From an uncultured Coriobacteriaceae bacterium (GTDB lineage Bacteria > Actinomycetota > Coriobacteriia > Coriobacteriales > Eggerthellaceae): a DNA stretch of 33,425 bases. The notes beneath the pieces were generated by a model. It saw only the letters and a program-made list of their open reading frames with translations, ran no database searches and was not told the origin of the DNA. Positions 23,016 to 31,045 of this stretch are shown here, in pieces. A program made the translations under genes and the position numbers. The number at the start of each line of letters is the position of its first letter. Within the stretch, counting starts at the first letter, position 1. Where the stretch lies: NCBI GenBank assembly GCA_946623915.1, contig CAMORQ010000001.1:1-33425 (forward strand). The letters are read 5' to 3'.

Positions 23016-24317
23016 ATGAGCAAGAAAGTTCTCTACTATCTGAACCAGTTCTTCGGCGGTATCGGCGGCGAAGACATGGCAGACTTCGAGCCCGAGTTCC
23101 GCGCAGGCGAACTTGTGGGTCCGGCGATGGGCATTAACGCCGCAGCAGGCGATGGGATCGAGGCTGTCGGTACGCTTATCTGCGGCGACAACTTCTTTGG
23201 AACGCACGAAGAAGAGGCCAAGGCTTTCATCGCGAAGGTTATCGAAGAGCAGCAGCCCGATATTCTGTGTGCTGGCCCTGCGTTCAACGCTGGTCGTTAT
23301 GGTTTTGCATGCGCTGGTGCGTGCGCAGTTGCCAATGAGGCAGGCGTCATTCCCGTCAGCGGCATGTACGAGGAAAATCCTGGCTTGGAGCATTGCCAGT
23401 CGTTCAGCTGGGTTGCAGCTACGGCTAACGCAGCTGCGCAGATGCGCAAGGCCATTCCCCTTATGGGCAACCTGATTGCCAAGCTGGCAGCGGGTGAAGA
23501 AGTGACGCCCGAAGATGATTCCTACTTCGCGCAGGGTCGTCGCGAGACGGTGCTCGTGGAAGACCGTGGGTCCAAGCGTGCGGTAGACATGCTGCTCGCC
23601 CGCCTGAACGACGAGGAGTTCGTAACCGAGCTGCCTATGCCTTCGTTCGACGAGGTCGAACCTGCTCCGCCGATTGCCGACCTGACCAAGGCCACTATCG
23701 CGCTCGTTACGTCTGGCGGTATCGTCCCCAACGGCAACCCCGACCGCTTGCAGTCGGCATCTGCCCAGCAATGGAACAAGTACGACATCTCCGGTTACGA
23801 CGAGCTGAAGGGCGATTTCTACACGGTCCATGGTGGCTTCGACCCGGTGTACTGCAACGAAGACGCCGACCGCGTTCTTCCGCTCGACGCTTTGCGCGAG
23901 ATGGAAAAAGAAGGCAAGATCGGCAAAGTGTACGACTATATGTACACCACGACTGGCACGGGTACTGCGGTAGCCAACTCCATCCAGTTCGGCGAGGAAA
24001 TCGGTAAAGAACTGAAGGAGGCCGGTGTCGACGGCGTTCTACTCACCTCCACTTGAGGCACGTGCACACGTTGCGGTGCAACGATGGTTAAAGAAATCGA
24101 ACGCTACGGTATTCCGATCGTTCACATGGCCACGATTACAACGATTTCGTCGTCGGTTGGTGCTCGCCGTATTCTTCCGACGGTGGCCATTCCTTATCCC
24201 ACGGGTAACCCGAACCTGCCGGATGCAGAAGAGCATGAACTGCGTCAGAGCATGGTGGAGCGCGCCGTGAACGCTCTAGGCACCGAAATCGAGGACACCA
24301 CCGAATTCGAAGCGTAG
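23016..24317 (+). CDS. grdH: Betaine/sarcosine/glycine reductase component B selenoprotein, in-frame UGA = Sec347
   Basis: The second GrdB/GrdF/GrdH-type selenoprotein, 433 aa. ATG 23016 follows GGGGGATAAGG. The frame meets UGA at 24054-24056 inside L-T-S-T-U-G-T-C-T-R-C-G-A-T, then continues 86 residues (MVKEIERYGIPIVHM, TVAIPYPTGNPNLP) to TAG 24315-24317. The N-terminal FFGGIGGEDMADFEPEFR matches the first copy. The enzyme would cleave the C-N bond reductively and pass a carboxymethyl group to selenoprotein A, which is not in the window. A standard call would stop at 24056 and leave an orphan 77-aa reading frame from 24084. It is the last gene of the cluster, followed by a terminator and then tRNA-Sec. 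Betaine rather than sarcosine specificity is inferred from context. Confidence 0.96.
24057..24090 (+). promoter_or_regulatory. Putative bacterial SECIS hairpin of the second selenoprotein
   Basis: CGTTGC (24069-24074) pairs with GCAACG (24078-24083) around GGT, 18 bases after the UGA. Over the 37 bases after the UGA it differs from the first copy at only two positions, both third codon positions. Confidence 0.6.
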
Positions 24318-24348
24318 TGCAAGAGCGTGTCGGACTGAACCCATCTTG

Positions 24349-24387
24349 CGGCGCCTCGGCTATGTGAAGCCGGGGCGCCGTTGCTTT
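24349..24387 (+). terminator. Rho-independent terminator ending the methyltransferase-reductase cluster
   Basis: CGGCGCCTCGGCT (24349-24361) pairs with AGCCGGGGCGCCG (24368-24380), 13 bp with one T-G pair and loop ATGTGA, followed by TTGCTTT. It lies 31 bases after the selenoprotein stop. Confidence 0.85.
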
Positions 24388-24511
24388 GCACGCCCCATCG
24401 CATAGGGTGTGCAAAGTGGCGGGGTTGTGTCATGCGCATAGTTCGCAGATGCTTGCATAAAAAGCGGTGGTATCATTATCGAGGTCAGTATTTACTGGCG
24501 TTTTATGCAAT

Positions 24512-24608
24512 GGAGTCGGATGGGTCCTGGTGGGTCCCGCGGCCTTCAAAGCCGTTGTGAGGCGAGCAGAACGTCTCGGGTGTGTTCGATTCGCACACGA
24601 CTCCGCCA
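24512..24608 (+). tRNA. selC: tRNA-Sec (anticodon UCA)
   Basis: A 97-base selenocysteine tRNA. The acceptor GGAGTCG (24512-24518) pairs with CGACTCC, followed by G and an encoded CCA. The D stem is 6 bp (GGGTCC with GGGTCC through two G-U pairs) with a TGGT loop, as is special to tRNA-Sec. The anticodon arm is GCGGC-CTTCAAA-GCCGT with anticodon TCA. The long variable arm pairs GAGGCG with CGTCTC. The T arm is GTGTG-TTCGATT-CGCAC. The eighth acceptor pair expected for this tRNA would be G-A, a mismatch. It sits 291 bases after the second selenoprotein, far from selA/selB, and supplies the tRNA for both UGA-containing genes. Confidence 0.95.
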
Positions 24609-24624
24609 CTTCTCTAGGTCAATC

Positions 24625-26256
24625 TTATTTATGAGAGCGTTGTTCCGCGCGGTTGTGCAAGCAGGTGTCAGGCTTCTTGTCGTTGCTCTTGTCTTCGTTT
24701 ATTACGAGCACCACACTGCCAATGGCGTTCACGACGTTTTGAACGCTGCCGAAAAACGCTTCGGTGTAGATGGCGATGGCAAGCGTGTCGAATGTTTGCA
24801 GATAGGTGGTTACGATCAGCAGGCCAATGAGAATCGATCCGGGTTGGTTTGGGGCGCCAAACGACAGGAACAAGACAAGCAAAGCGATAGCCAGGTAGGT
24901 GAGCGTGGAAACGTTTCCCTTGGAGAAAGAAAGCAGGACGAGGGAAACGAACATGATCAGAAAGGCGTTGCCGTCCAGGTTCGTTTGCGCGAGAACTGGC
25001 ATCGATTTTTGCAGGTTTTGGCGGTTGAGCCTGAAATGTTTCGCGCAATACCGGATGTTGAATGGGGTGGCTTCAATTACGGAGCCGATTTTCAGATTCT
25101 CGTGCACAAGAGGTAGAAGCTTTTTTATGAAGGGTACGACTTCGACCCCCCTTATGCGCAGCCGGATAGCGTATGAAATGAACAGGAGCGTCACACCTGC
25201 AACCAAAACGACGAAGTAGGCGGCTATGTAGAGGATTACGGCGAAACCGTAATCTGCGAGTACTTCAAAAATCGCCACAAAGCAGAAGAACGGCAGTGTT
25301 GCCATAACCGCATGGAGCATGCGGGAAAACAAGGCGTAGCAGGCATCGACAGCACCCTTGAGCATATCGAAGTGCTTTCCTGTGGTGCATAGCGCATAGG
25401 TGCCCAGAAGGGCGACCACAATCAGCGGGATAGGCGAAGTTGCACCAAATGCGTCGAATATGTTTGAGGGGATGAATTCGAGAAGGATATCGCCAAAGGA
25501 CCGTTCATCCAGTACGCCTCCGAACAAGTAGGTGGCTAATCCCAGGTCGCCCGAAAGCACCATGCGGGCGAGCGCGAAAGACACGGACGCCAGCGCGATG
25601 GCAAGGATTGAAGTGGCCACCGAGCGTCCTTGCAGCGCACGCACTTCATCGCTGTGCTCGGACACGATGTAGGCATCGGCCAGATTCTTCAGCAGCGAAA
25701 AGAAGGTCATGGGTGCGCCGATCATCAGCACCGCATTCGCAAATAGCCTTTCGAGGGGCAGTAGGACGTGCGTAAGCAAGCTTGCCCGAGTTGTTTCGTC
25801 TACGAGCAGGTTGGAAAGTGCATAAACCACAAGGGCGAGAAGAGCCGCCAATGCGCAAAAGAAGATGGGGATGCGGTAGTTTCGCCTTACGGAAATACGT
25901 ACGGCATTGTTGCCTGAACGATAGCTGTATCCCATTTTGTCGCCATAAGCTTTCAGGATAAGCCCTTCGGGAGAGTCCAGGCTGCCTTCGCTGGGAACGA
26001 ACATCTCGCCAGGGAAGTCGAGCCGAATGTTTACCTCTCCAAGCCTGTTGCTGCCAGATATTGTAAGCAGGGTGTTTTCACCGAATCCTTGGTCCCGCAT
26101 GTCTTGGAAGAGCGCTTCGAACAGGATGCGAACTTCCGAGGCGGCGTTCTGCTCGACATTGCCTTGCACCATCAGGCTGCTTAGAAAGTCAGAAGCTTTT
26201 CCGTAGTCTTCCGGGCAAACGTGAATTTGGGTCGATTGTCGATCTCTTTTGGGCAT
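24625..26256 (-). CDS. SDF-type (dicarboxylate/amino acid:cation) symporter with an N-terminal soluble domain
   Basis: A 543-aa membrane protein. From about residue 128 on there are about 8-10 hydrophobic segments of the sodium:dicarboxylate symporter fold. Its TM7 motif is QTNLDGNAF (the NMDGT type) and its second hairpin is SFGAPNQPGSILIG. The usual serine-rich first hairpin is replaced by VIEATPFN, so the substrate may differ. The first ~125 residues are soluble and resemble a worn histidine-kinase-type ATPase fold of the RsbW kind (EVRILFEALFQDMRDQG, then VNIRLDFPGEMFVP); this is a guess from pattern. The chosen ATG at 26256 has no Shine-Dalgarno, but TATAGT lies just upstream, so the transcript may be leaderless. 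The ADP-ribosylglycohydrolase gene ends 68 bases upstream on the same strand. Confidence 0.8.
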   Translation of the reverse strand: MPKRDRQSTQIHVCPEDYGKASDFLSSLMVQGNVEQNAASEVRILFEALFQDMRDQGFGENTLLTISGSNRLGEVNIRLDFPGEMFVPSEGSLDSPEGLILKAYGDKMGYSYRSGNNAVRISVRRNYRIPIFFCALAALLALVVYALSNLLVDETTRASLLTHVLLPLERLFANAVLMIGAPMTFFSLLKNLADAYIVSEHSDEVRALQGRSVATSILAIALASVSFALARMVLSGDLGLATYLFGGVLDERSFGDILLEFIPSNIFDAFGATSPIPLIVVALLGTYALCTTGKHFDMLKGAVDACYALFSRMLHAVMATLPFFCFVAIFEVLADYGFAVILYIAAYFVVLVAGVTLLFISYAIRLRIRGVEVVPFIKKLLPLVHENLKIGSVIEATPFNIRYCAKHFRLNRQNLQKSMPVLAQTNLDGNAFLIMFVSLVLLSFSKGNVSTLTYLAIALLVLFLSFGAPNQPGSILIGLLIVTTYLQTFDTLAIAIYTEAFFGSVQNVVNAIGSVVLVINEDKSNDKKPDTCLHNRAEQRSHK

Positions 26257-26262
26257 ATGCAA

Positions 26263-26268
26263 ACTATA
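26263..26268 (-). promoter_or_regulatory. Possible -10 element of a leaderless symporter transcript
   Basis: On the minus strand TATAGT ends six bases before the ATG at 26256, and no ribosome site is seen. No clear -35 is visible, so this stays tentative. Confidence 0.3.
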
Positions 26269-26324
26269 GCATGCGCCATGGTCGCAGGCGTCATGCTTGG
26301 CGAAAACCTTGTGGCGATAAAGTC

Positions 26325-27137
26325 CTATCTTACCTGATAGGCTACACAAAACGCATCGTTAGCGGCAAGAAGGTCTGGGGTTAAGCGTGCGCGTATTTGG
26401 GTGGATATGTCGAGGGGCACACCATAGCGGCCCTGCGCAATCGAAGCGGCAATCGCAGCGATGGTGTCGCTATCGCCTCCGATGGAAACCGCCTTGCGGA
26501 TAGCATCTTCAAAACCGGTGCTCTCCAGGAACGCTTTTATGGCCTGCGGTACGCTGCCCTGGCAGCTGACGTCGAACGTGTATGTCGGCCGGATATCATC
26601 GAGTGTGAATTCAAGAGAGTAGCCGCATTTCGTGGCGTAAGCCGCAATGCCTTCGTTGGAGGCGCCGTTGCGCGCAAGCAAAATGCATCCTGCAGTCGTC
26701 GCTGCACCGCGGATTCCTTCGGGATGGTTGTGTGTGACCTTGGCTGTTTCGGCTGCAACGAACTCGACGGCTTCCAGCGATTGGCAGAACCATCCAGCAG
26801 GTGAAACGCGCATGGCAGATCCGTTGCCCCAGCTGTTGTACGGCGCGGCGCTTTCAGCACACAGCCATTTCGCGAACTTCCCACCGTATCCGGCGTTTGG
26901 ATGTGCAGCTCCAAGCTCCCGCATCCTTTCTACGAGAGCGGTGCTTAAAGGAGTCCCTTCTCGCGAATCCATCAGCGCCTGGGCAACGGCGAGCGTCATC
27001 ACGGAATCGTCGGTAAAGGAAGATCCGGGAGGGAGCAGCTCGAAGTCCGTGCGCTTGACGTTATGAAATTCGTACGTGCTGCCGATTACGTCGCCAGCAA
27101 GCGCTCCAAGGATGGGGGCGGCGAGTGTGTTTTCCAT
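26325..27137 (-). CDS. ADP-ribosylglycohydrolase family protein
   Basis: A 270-aa all-helical ADP-ribosylglycohydrolase (DraG/ARH family), which removes ADP-ribose from proteins or small molecules using two magnesium ions. Metal-binding motifs are present: GDVIGSTYE (15-23), FTDDS (41-45) and GGDSDT (220-225). The SWGNGSAMRVSP block (102-113) is also typical. The start at 27137 follows GAAAGGAG on the minus strand; longer in-frame starts upstream lack a ribosome site. No ADP-ribosyltransferase partner is seen nearby. It is upstream of the symporter gene on the same strand. Confidence 0.93.
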   Translation of the reverse strand: MENTLAAPILGALAGDVIGSTYEFHNVKRTDFELLPPGSSFTDDSVMTLAVAQALMDSREGTPLSTALVERMRELGAAHPNAGYGGKFAKWLCAESAAPYNSWGNGSAMRVSPAGWFCQSLEAVEFVAAETAKVTHNHPEGIRGAATTAGCILLARNGASNEGIAAYATKCGYSLEFTLDDIRPTYTFDVSCQGSVPQAIKAFLESTGFEDAIRKAVSIGGDSDTIAAIAASIAQGRYGVPLDISTQIRARLTPDLLAANDAFCVAYQVR

Positions 27138-27935
27138 AAGGCTCCTTTCGGTAACGGAAGGAAGACGATTATCGCCTATTCTAGATGGCATGAATAAGTG
27201 CGGCTCCATCGATGTTGTTCTAGGCGCTCCCTTTCTCTTGTTGTCCGACGTTAAGATGCTGATTGCAAACAGCAGCACTTTTGGTTGCCGTTCGCATCCC
27301 GCTGGTTTTCAGTGGTTTGCATACAAAGGCGGCTCTTCGGTAGCATCCGTGGAGGCGATTAGGGCATGGCCGTAGGTGGTTTGGGTAAGCCTCCTTATTT
27401 CGGAGGAAAGTAGGCGATCGCGTCGCGAACCGTGGTGTATGAGGTGGAGAAAGGAAAAGATCACCGCCTGTCCTAGAAAATCGCAGGCGGCCAGCGGGGC
27501 GGAGGTGGCCCGCGCCCCAACCGTATCCCCCAGGTTTGTCTGCACTCGACGGTCGACGAGGGCATCGGTGCGGCAGGCAGGCGACCATCGGCGGCCCAAG
27601 CCGGACCTGGCCCGCAGGAGCCGCCGAAAAGCCAGAAAAGCTCAGAAGACGGTGGCCTGCAGGACGCTTTTGCCTATCTCGAGCAACTCTTGCGCGACAA
27701 CCGCCGATGCCATTCCCAAGCGCGAACAATAACCACTTTTAGCTTGTGTGTCCCACAAGAGGGACTCGAAGGATAGTTTTTATTGCTAGGGTACCTTCTG
27801 GCCCCAGGAGAGGGGTGCAAAACACGCCGGCGGTAAGATGCCGAGTGCGCGAACCTTGAAAACAGAAGAGAGCAGATGGCCCGGTCAGGCAAAGAAGCGG
27901 GAAGTAGCCACAATATCAAAGGGAAAGAGGCATGC
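27138..27935. other. About 800 bp without a recognised gene
   Basis: I see no convincing gene between the divergent ADP-ribosylglycohydrolase and the hypothetical gene at 27936. A small hairpin, CCTCC (27390-27394) with GGAGG (27402-27406), is visible. A minus-strand frame from ATG 27713 runs to 27309 with one in-frame TGA at 27642-27644 and could be a decayed gene. I found no match to RNase P RNA, tmRNA or SRP RNA by eye. Confidence 0.4.
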
Positions 27936-28532
27936 ATGACATATGGCGATAACGAACGAGTGGGCATATACCGTCAAGACCATGGAGAACGGCTCCTTGT
28001 GGGGGAAGTCAAGAACAAGTTGATGTTCGTGTCGGGGCTTTCGGTGCATGAACAGAAATGGGAAGTCTGGGTCGGAAAAGCGCGCGTGCAATGCGACACC
28101 TTCTTTGGGGCGATGCGCACAGCCAGCAAAATGGCGAAGCGCATTGGCGAGGACTCCGTGTTTTTCAGCGAGATGGAAATGGGCAAGTACGCGCAGGGAG
28201 TGCTGCGCCGCGAGTTCAAGTCGGATTACGTCGTAGGGCAGAAGGTGCAGTTGGATATTCCCGTTGCGCATTCTGCGTTCACGGGGTTAAGCGAGTGCAT
28301 CAGCGCCGAATGCGAAGTGCTCGAGATCTGTAGCATCGGGAACAATGGCTGGTGGATTCGCATGGGATACGAAAACGGCGAATTTGCGGCGCTCGAAGAG
28401 ATGGACGGGCAATTGTCGGTCCAGGCTCCGGTGGGAACGGTTGCTTGGCAGGCCAAAGACGACGAGTTCCTCCTTGCATGCGAAAAAGGCGTGGGGTTGC
28501 ACGTATGCAAATATGGAGCGCGTATCATATAA
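27936..28532 (+). CDS. Hypothetical protein
   Basis: I do not recognise this 198-aa soluble protein. ATG 27936 follows AAAGAGG. It is rich in beta-strand patterns (LMFVSGLSVHEQKWEVWVGKARVQC; GQKVQLDIPVAHSAF; GWWIRMGYENGEFAAL), with one basic helix in the middle (FGAMRTASKMAKRIGED). There is no signal peptide, membrane segment or metal motif. It stands alone between two gene-poor stretches, and codon use is like its neighbours. Confidence 0.65.
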   Translation: MTYGDNERVGIYRQDHGERLLVGEVKNKLMFVSGLSVHEQKWEVWVGKARVQCDTFFGAMRTASKMAKRIGEDSVFFSEMEMGKYAQGVLRREFKSDYVVGQKVQLDIPVAHSAFTGLSECISAECEVLEICSIGNNGWWIRMGYENGEFAALEEMDGQLSVQAPVGTVAWQAKDDEFLLACEKGVGLHVCKYGARII

Positions 28533-28687
28533 GGATACACAGGTAAATGTAGAATCTAGAAACGGCTTGGACTGGACGCTTGCAGTAAAAGGGCGCCCTG
28601 GTAACACTAAGGCATTGCCACAGGTCATCTGCACTCTTCTTGTTGGTTAAAGGTTGCGGGCAGCGAAGCAAGCCGTGCGGTTGGCTC

Positions 28688-29347
28688 CTAGCAGGATTCG
28701 TCCGTTGCCGGCTCTGGCAGGTAGCACATCGCAGTGTCTCCGAACGTGCAGACTGCCGAAGCGTTGGTGAATTCGCGCATGCGCTCCACTAAGGCTTCTG
28801 CAGAATCGGCGGGTACGACCAGATGCAGCTTCACCGTATCGGTGAAGTCAGCGCCTTCGAGAGTTGCGCCCCACTTTTCTACGTGTTTGGTAATTGGTTC
28901 GTAGAGTGCATAGGGCACGGTTGCATGCACGGTTTGGCTGGGAACGCGTAAGACGGTGTGGGCGGTATCTAGGGCGTCGCTCGCCGCTTTCGTGTATGCG
29001 CGCATCAGCCCGCCTTTGCCCAGCAGCGTCCCTCCGAACACGCGTGCGACTACACAGGCAACGTCGGCCAGCTCGCGACCCTTGATGGCATTCAGCACTG
29101 GCAGGCCTGCCGTGCCATGAGGCTCCTTGGCATCGGAGTAGAACTCCGACCCGTCGGCGAGCACCCAGGCAGACACATAATGGCTTGCATGGGGAATGCG
29201 TTTCATTATGTCGTGCCGAAACGCCACTGCTTCATCAGCGGATTCGGCGTGCACGGCAAATCCGAAGAACTGGCTTTTGCGGTCTTCGAAGAGCGCTTCT
29301 GCGCATGCGTCGGGCGCTATGGTTCGGTAGGGCTTCATTGCATCCAT
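28688..29347 (-). CDS. YigZ/IMPACT (UPF0029) family protein
   Basis: A 219-aa YigZ-family protein. The N-terminal IMPACT domain shows RKSQFFGFAVHAESADEAVAF, the HASHYVSAWVL block, SDAKEPHGTAGLPVLNAI and VVARVFGGTLLGKGGLMRAY (a G-rich loop typical of the family). The C-terminal ~65 residues form the ferredoxin-like UPF0029 domain. Bacterial members are poorly characterised and have been linked to translation or nucleic-acid binding. ATG 29347 and ATG 29338 are both possible; neither has a strong ribosome site. It is divergent from the tiny membrane-protein gene at 29428. Confidence 0.92.
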   Translation of the reverse strand: MDAMKPYRTIAPDACAEALFEDRKSQFFGFAVHAESADEAVAFRHDIMKRIPHASHYVSAWVLADGSEFYSDAKEPHGTAGLPVLNAIKGRELADVACVVARVFGGTLLGKGGLMRAYTKAASDALDTAHTVLRVPSQTVHATVPYALYEPITKHVEKWGATLEGADFTDTVKLHLVVPADSAEALVERMREFTNASAVCTFGDTAMCYLPEPATDESC

Positions 29348-29427
29348 GCAGTTAGGGTACCATGTGTGCTTACGAGTTTGCACGCTGGCTGCGGGTTCGC
29401 AGGCCATGCCAGGAAAGGGTGCTCATT

Positions 29428-29601
29428 ATGTTGAAACTTGTGGGAACGCATAGGGACGGGACGATCGCCGACGAACGGATCCTGCTCGACAGCAACGACA
29501 GGCCCACTTTCTTTTTGTTGGGGCTGGCGGCTTTGGAGCTAACGCTCGATGTGGCGCTGGCTGTCATCCTGGCAAAGACCGTCTTCAAAAACAAGGGGTA
29601 G
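29428..29601 (+). CDS. Small single-span membrane protein, unknown
   Basis: A 57-aa protein, MLKLVGTHRDG at the start, with one hydrophobic helix (FFLLGLAALELTLDVALAVILA, about residues 28-49) and a basic tail KTVFKNKG. ATG 29428 follows GGAAAGGG at a slightly long distance. It might be a small regulatory membrane protein, but no family is recognised and it could be a chance frame. Confidence 0.45.
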   Translation: MLKLVGTHRDGTIADERILLDSNDRPTFFLLGLAALELTLDVALAVILAKTVFKNKG

Positions 29602-29791
29602 GCGCAGGATATGCGCCCGAACAGTGCAACGCGCCCAGTACTTCGGTAGGTAAGCGCGTGCAATGCGCCCGAGTGTCTAGGGTGTCGGTGGCGTAGGGCG
29701 GCTTGCCAGGTTGTGCTCGCTGTGTCGTACGTGTCCATCGCGCCGTGCTCGCCCGCTGCGCCGCATGCGCCCACTAGGTCGCGTTTGCTCG

Positions 29792-30943
29792 CTACGATTT
29801 CGCCGGGGCATTTTGTACGTACCAGGCGATAAGGTAGTCCACCACCAGGCCGTAGGATTGGACGCCGACTTCTTCCCCAAACGTCTTCAGATACGTGTCG
29901 TTGACCTGTGTGCCAGTTTCTTTGGCGGGACCCTCGTAGGGAAGGTAGTGCAGGTAGGTGGCGTAACGGTCGGTTGCAATCAAGCGGGCTCCATCGGCAA
30001 AGCTAGACTCTGCGGCCAGGTCGACGATTTGCTGCGCTATGTCGGGGCTATGGGATGAAAGCGCGTTGTGGCAATAGCAAAACGCCAGGTAATACGCCGC
30101 GTATTTGAAGCGGGTGTCATCGTTTGCCGCACAGGCCAAGATGGCGGCGAAATTCGCCTCTTCCTCGCTGGCGATTCCCAGGCGATGGGCTGCTTCGTGG
30201 CACATGGTGAATGGCATTTCCGATGGGGCGCAGTGCAGCGGCACGCTCGATTCCCCCGTTGGGGAAAAGAAAATGCCAACGTGCCCGCTGTAGAGCAAGG
30301 GGTCCCCTGCCAGCACAAGCGCTTTCACGGGCGCAGTAGATCCTTCGAAAACCGGGTAGCGGCCGGCCAGGTTGGCATACGACCCGCCCGCTATGCGCGC
30401 CAGTTCGAAGAAGTCTTGCGCAACCAGGTTGTCTTCGTCATCGCGTGGAACCTGATCGGCTAGCCGTGCGGCTTGCTGGTAGTAGTAGATGCATGCTTCG
30501 ACAAGCTGCTCGGTGGAATACTGCTCGACATCTAAATCCAAGTCACGAGATAGCGGTGGTGCGTAGTGGTTTACGGCCCATCCGCCCACGAACAGGAATG
30601 CCGTTGCGGCGAGCACGCAGAGCACGGTGGACAGCCATGCGAGAATCGAGCGCTTTCGCACGATGCGCGCGGCAAACGACACGACTGCTGCGATAGCCAG
30701 CGCAACCACCAAGAAATCCCACAGGGCAACAGGCGCAACGCTCGCCAACGCCGCCTGCGCTCCCAGCAGGGCCTTCGTGAAGGTGCGGTAGGCGGGAAAC
30801 AGCGCATCCCCAAAATGGGAGAACACCAACAAGAATGCGGGGCAAAGCAGCGCCAAGACGCCCGCCGCGACAAAACGAACTTTCGTCGACGTGCTTATGC
30901 GCCGCGGGGTGTTCGCATTATCTTGTTTCGGAGAAGGGTCCAA
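29792..30943 (-). CDS. DUF3810 family membrane protein with HExxH-type motif
   Basis: A 383-aa protein with about three N-terminal membrane helices (roughly 22-42, 72-92, 102-122) and a soluble C-terminal domain. It contains HEAAH (249-253) and, eight residues on, EEANF (261-265), a zincin-like arrangement seen in DUF3810 proteins and suggestive of a membrane-tethered zinc metallopeptidase. Activity is not shown. The start is TTG 30943, preceded by GGGTAGG; no ATG is available before the first helix. It is divergent from the lactonase-like gene, with about 100 bp between. Confidence 0.85.
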   Translation of the reverse strand: MDPSPKQDNANTPRRISTSTKVRFVAAGVLALLCPAFLLVFSHFGDALFPAYRTFTKALLGAQAALASVAPVALWDFLVVALAIAAVVSFAARIVRKRSILAWLSTVLCVLAATAFLFVGGWAVNHYAPPLSRDLDLDVEQYSTEQLVEACIYYYQQAARLADQVPRDDEDNLVAQDFFELARIAGGSYANLAGRYPVFEGSTAPVKALVLAGDPLLYSGHVGIFFSPTGESSVPLHCAPSEMPFTMCHEAAHRLGIASEEEANFAAILACAANDDTRFKYAAYYLAFCYCHNALSSHSPDIAQQIVDLAAESSFADGARLIATDRYATYLHYLPYEGPAKETGTQVNDTYLKTFGEEVGVQSYGLVVDYLIAWYVQNAPAKS

Positions 30944-31045
30944 GCAGCCTACCCGTGTCTGGTGTTTCTTCTATTTACGCTGGGTTCAATGCTATCATCA
31001 AACGCAAGGAACAACCCTATAGGGACACGAGGGAAAGGGGACATC

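Noticed and set aside
27309..27713. Minus-strand frame with an in-frame TGA at 27642-27644 as a third selenoprotein
   Set aside because: No redox motif surrounds the TGA, no clear hairpin follows, no ribosome site precedes the ATG, and no family is recognised; at most a decayed gene.
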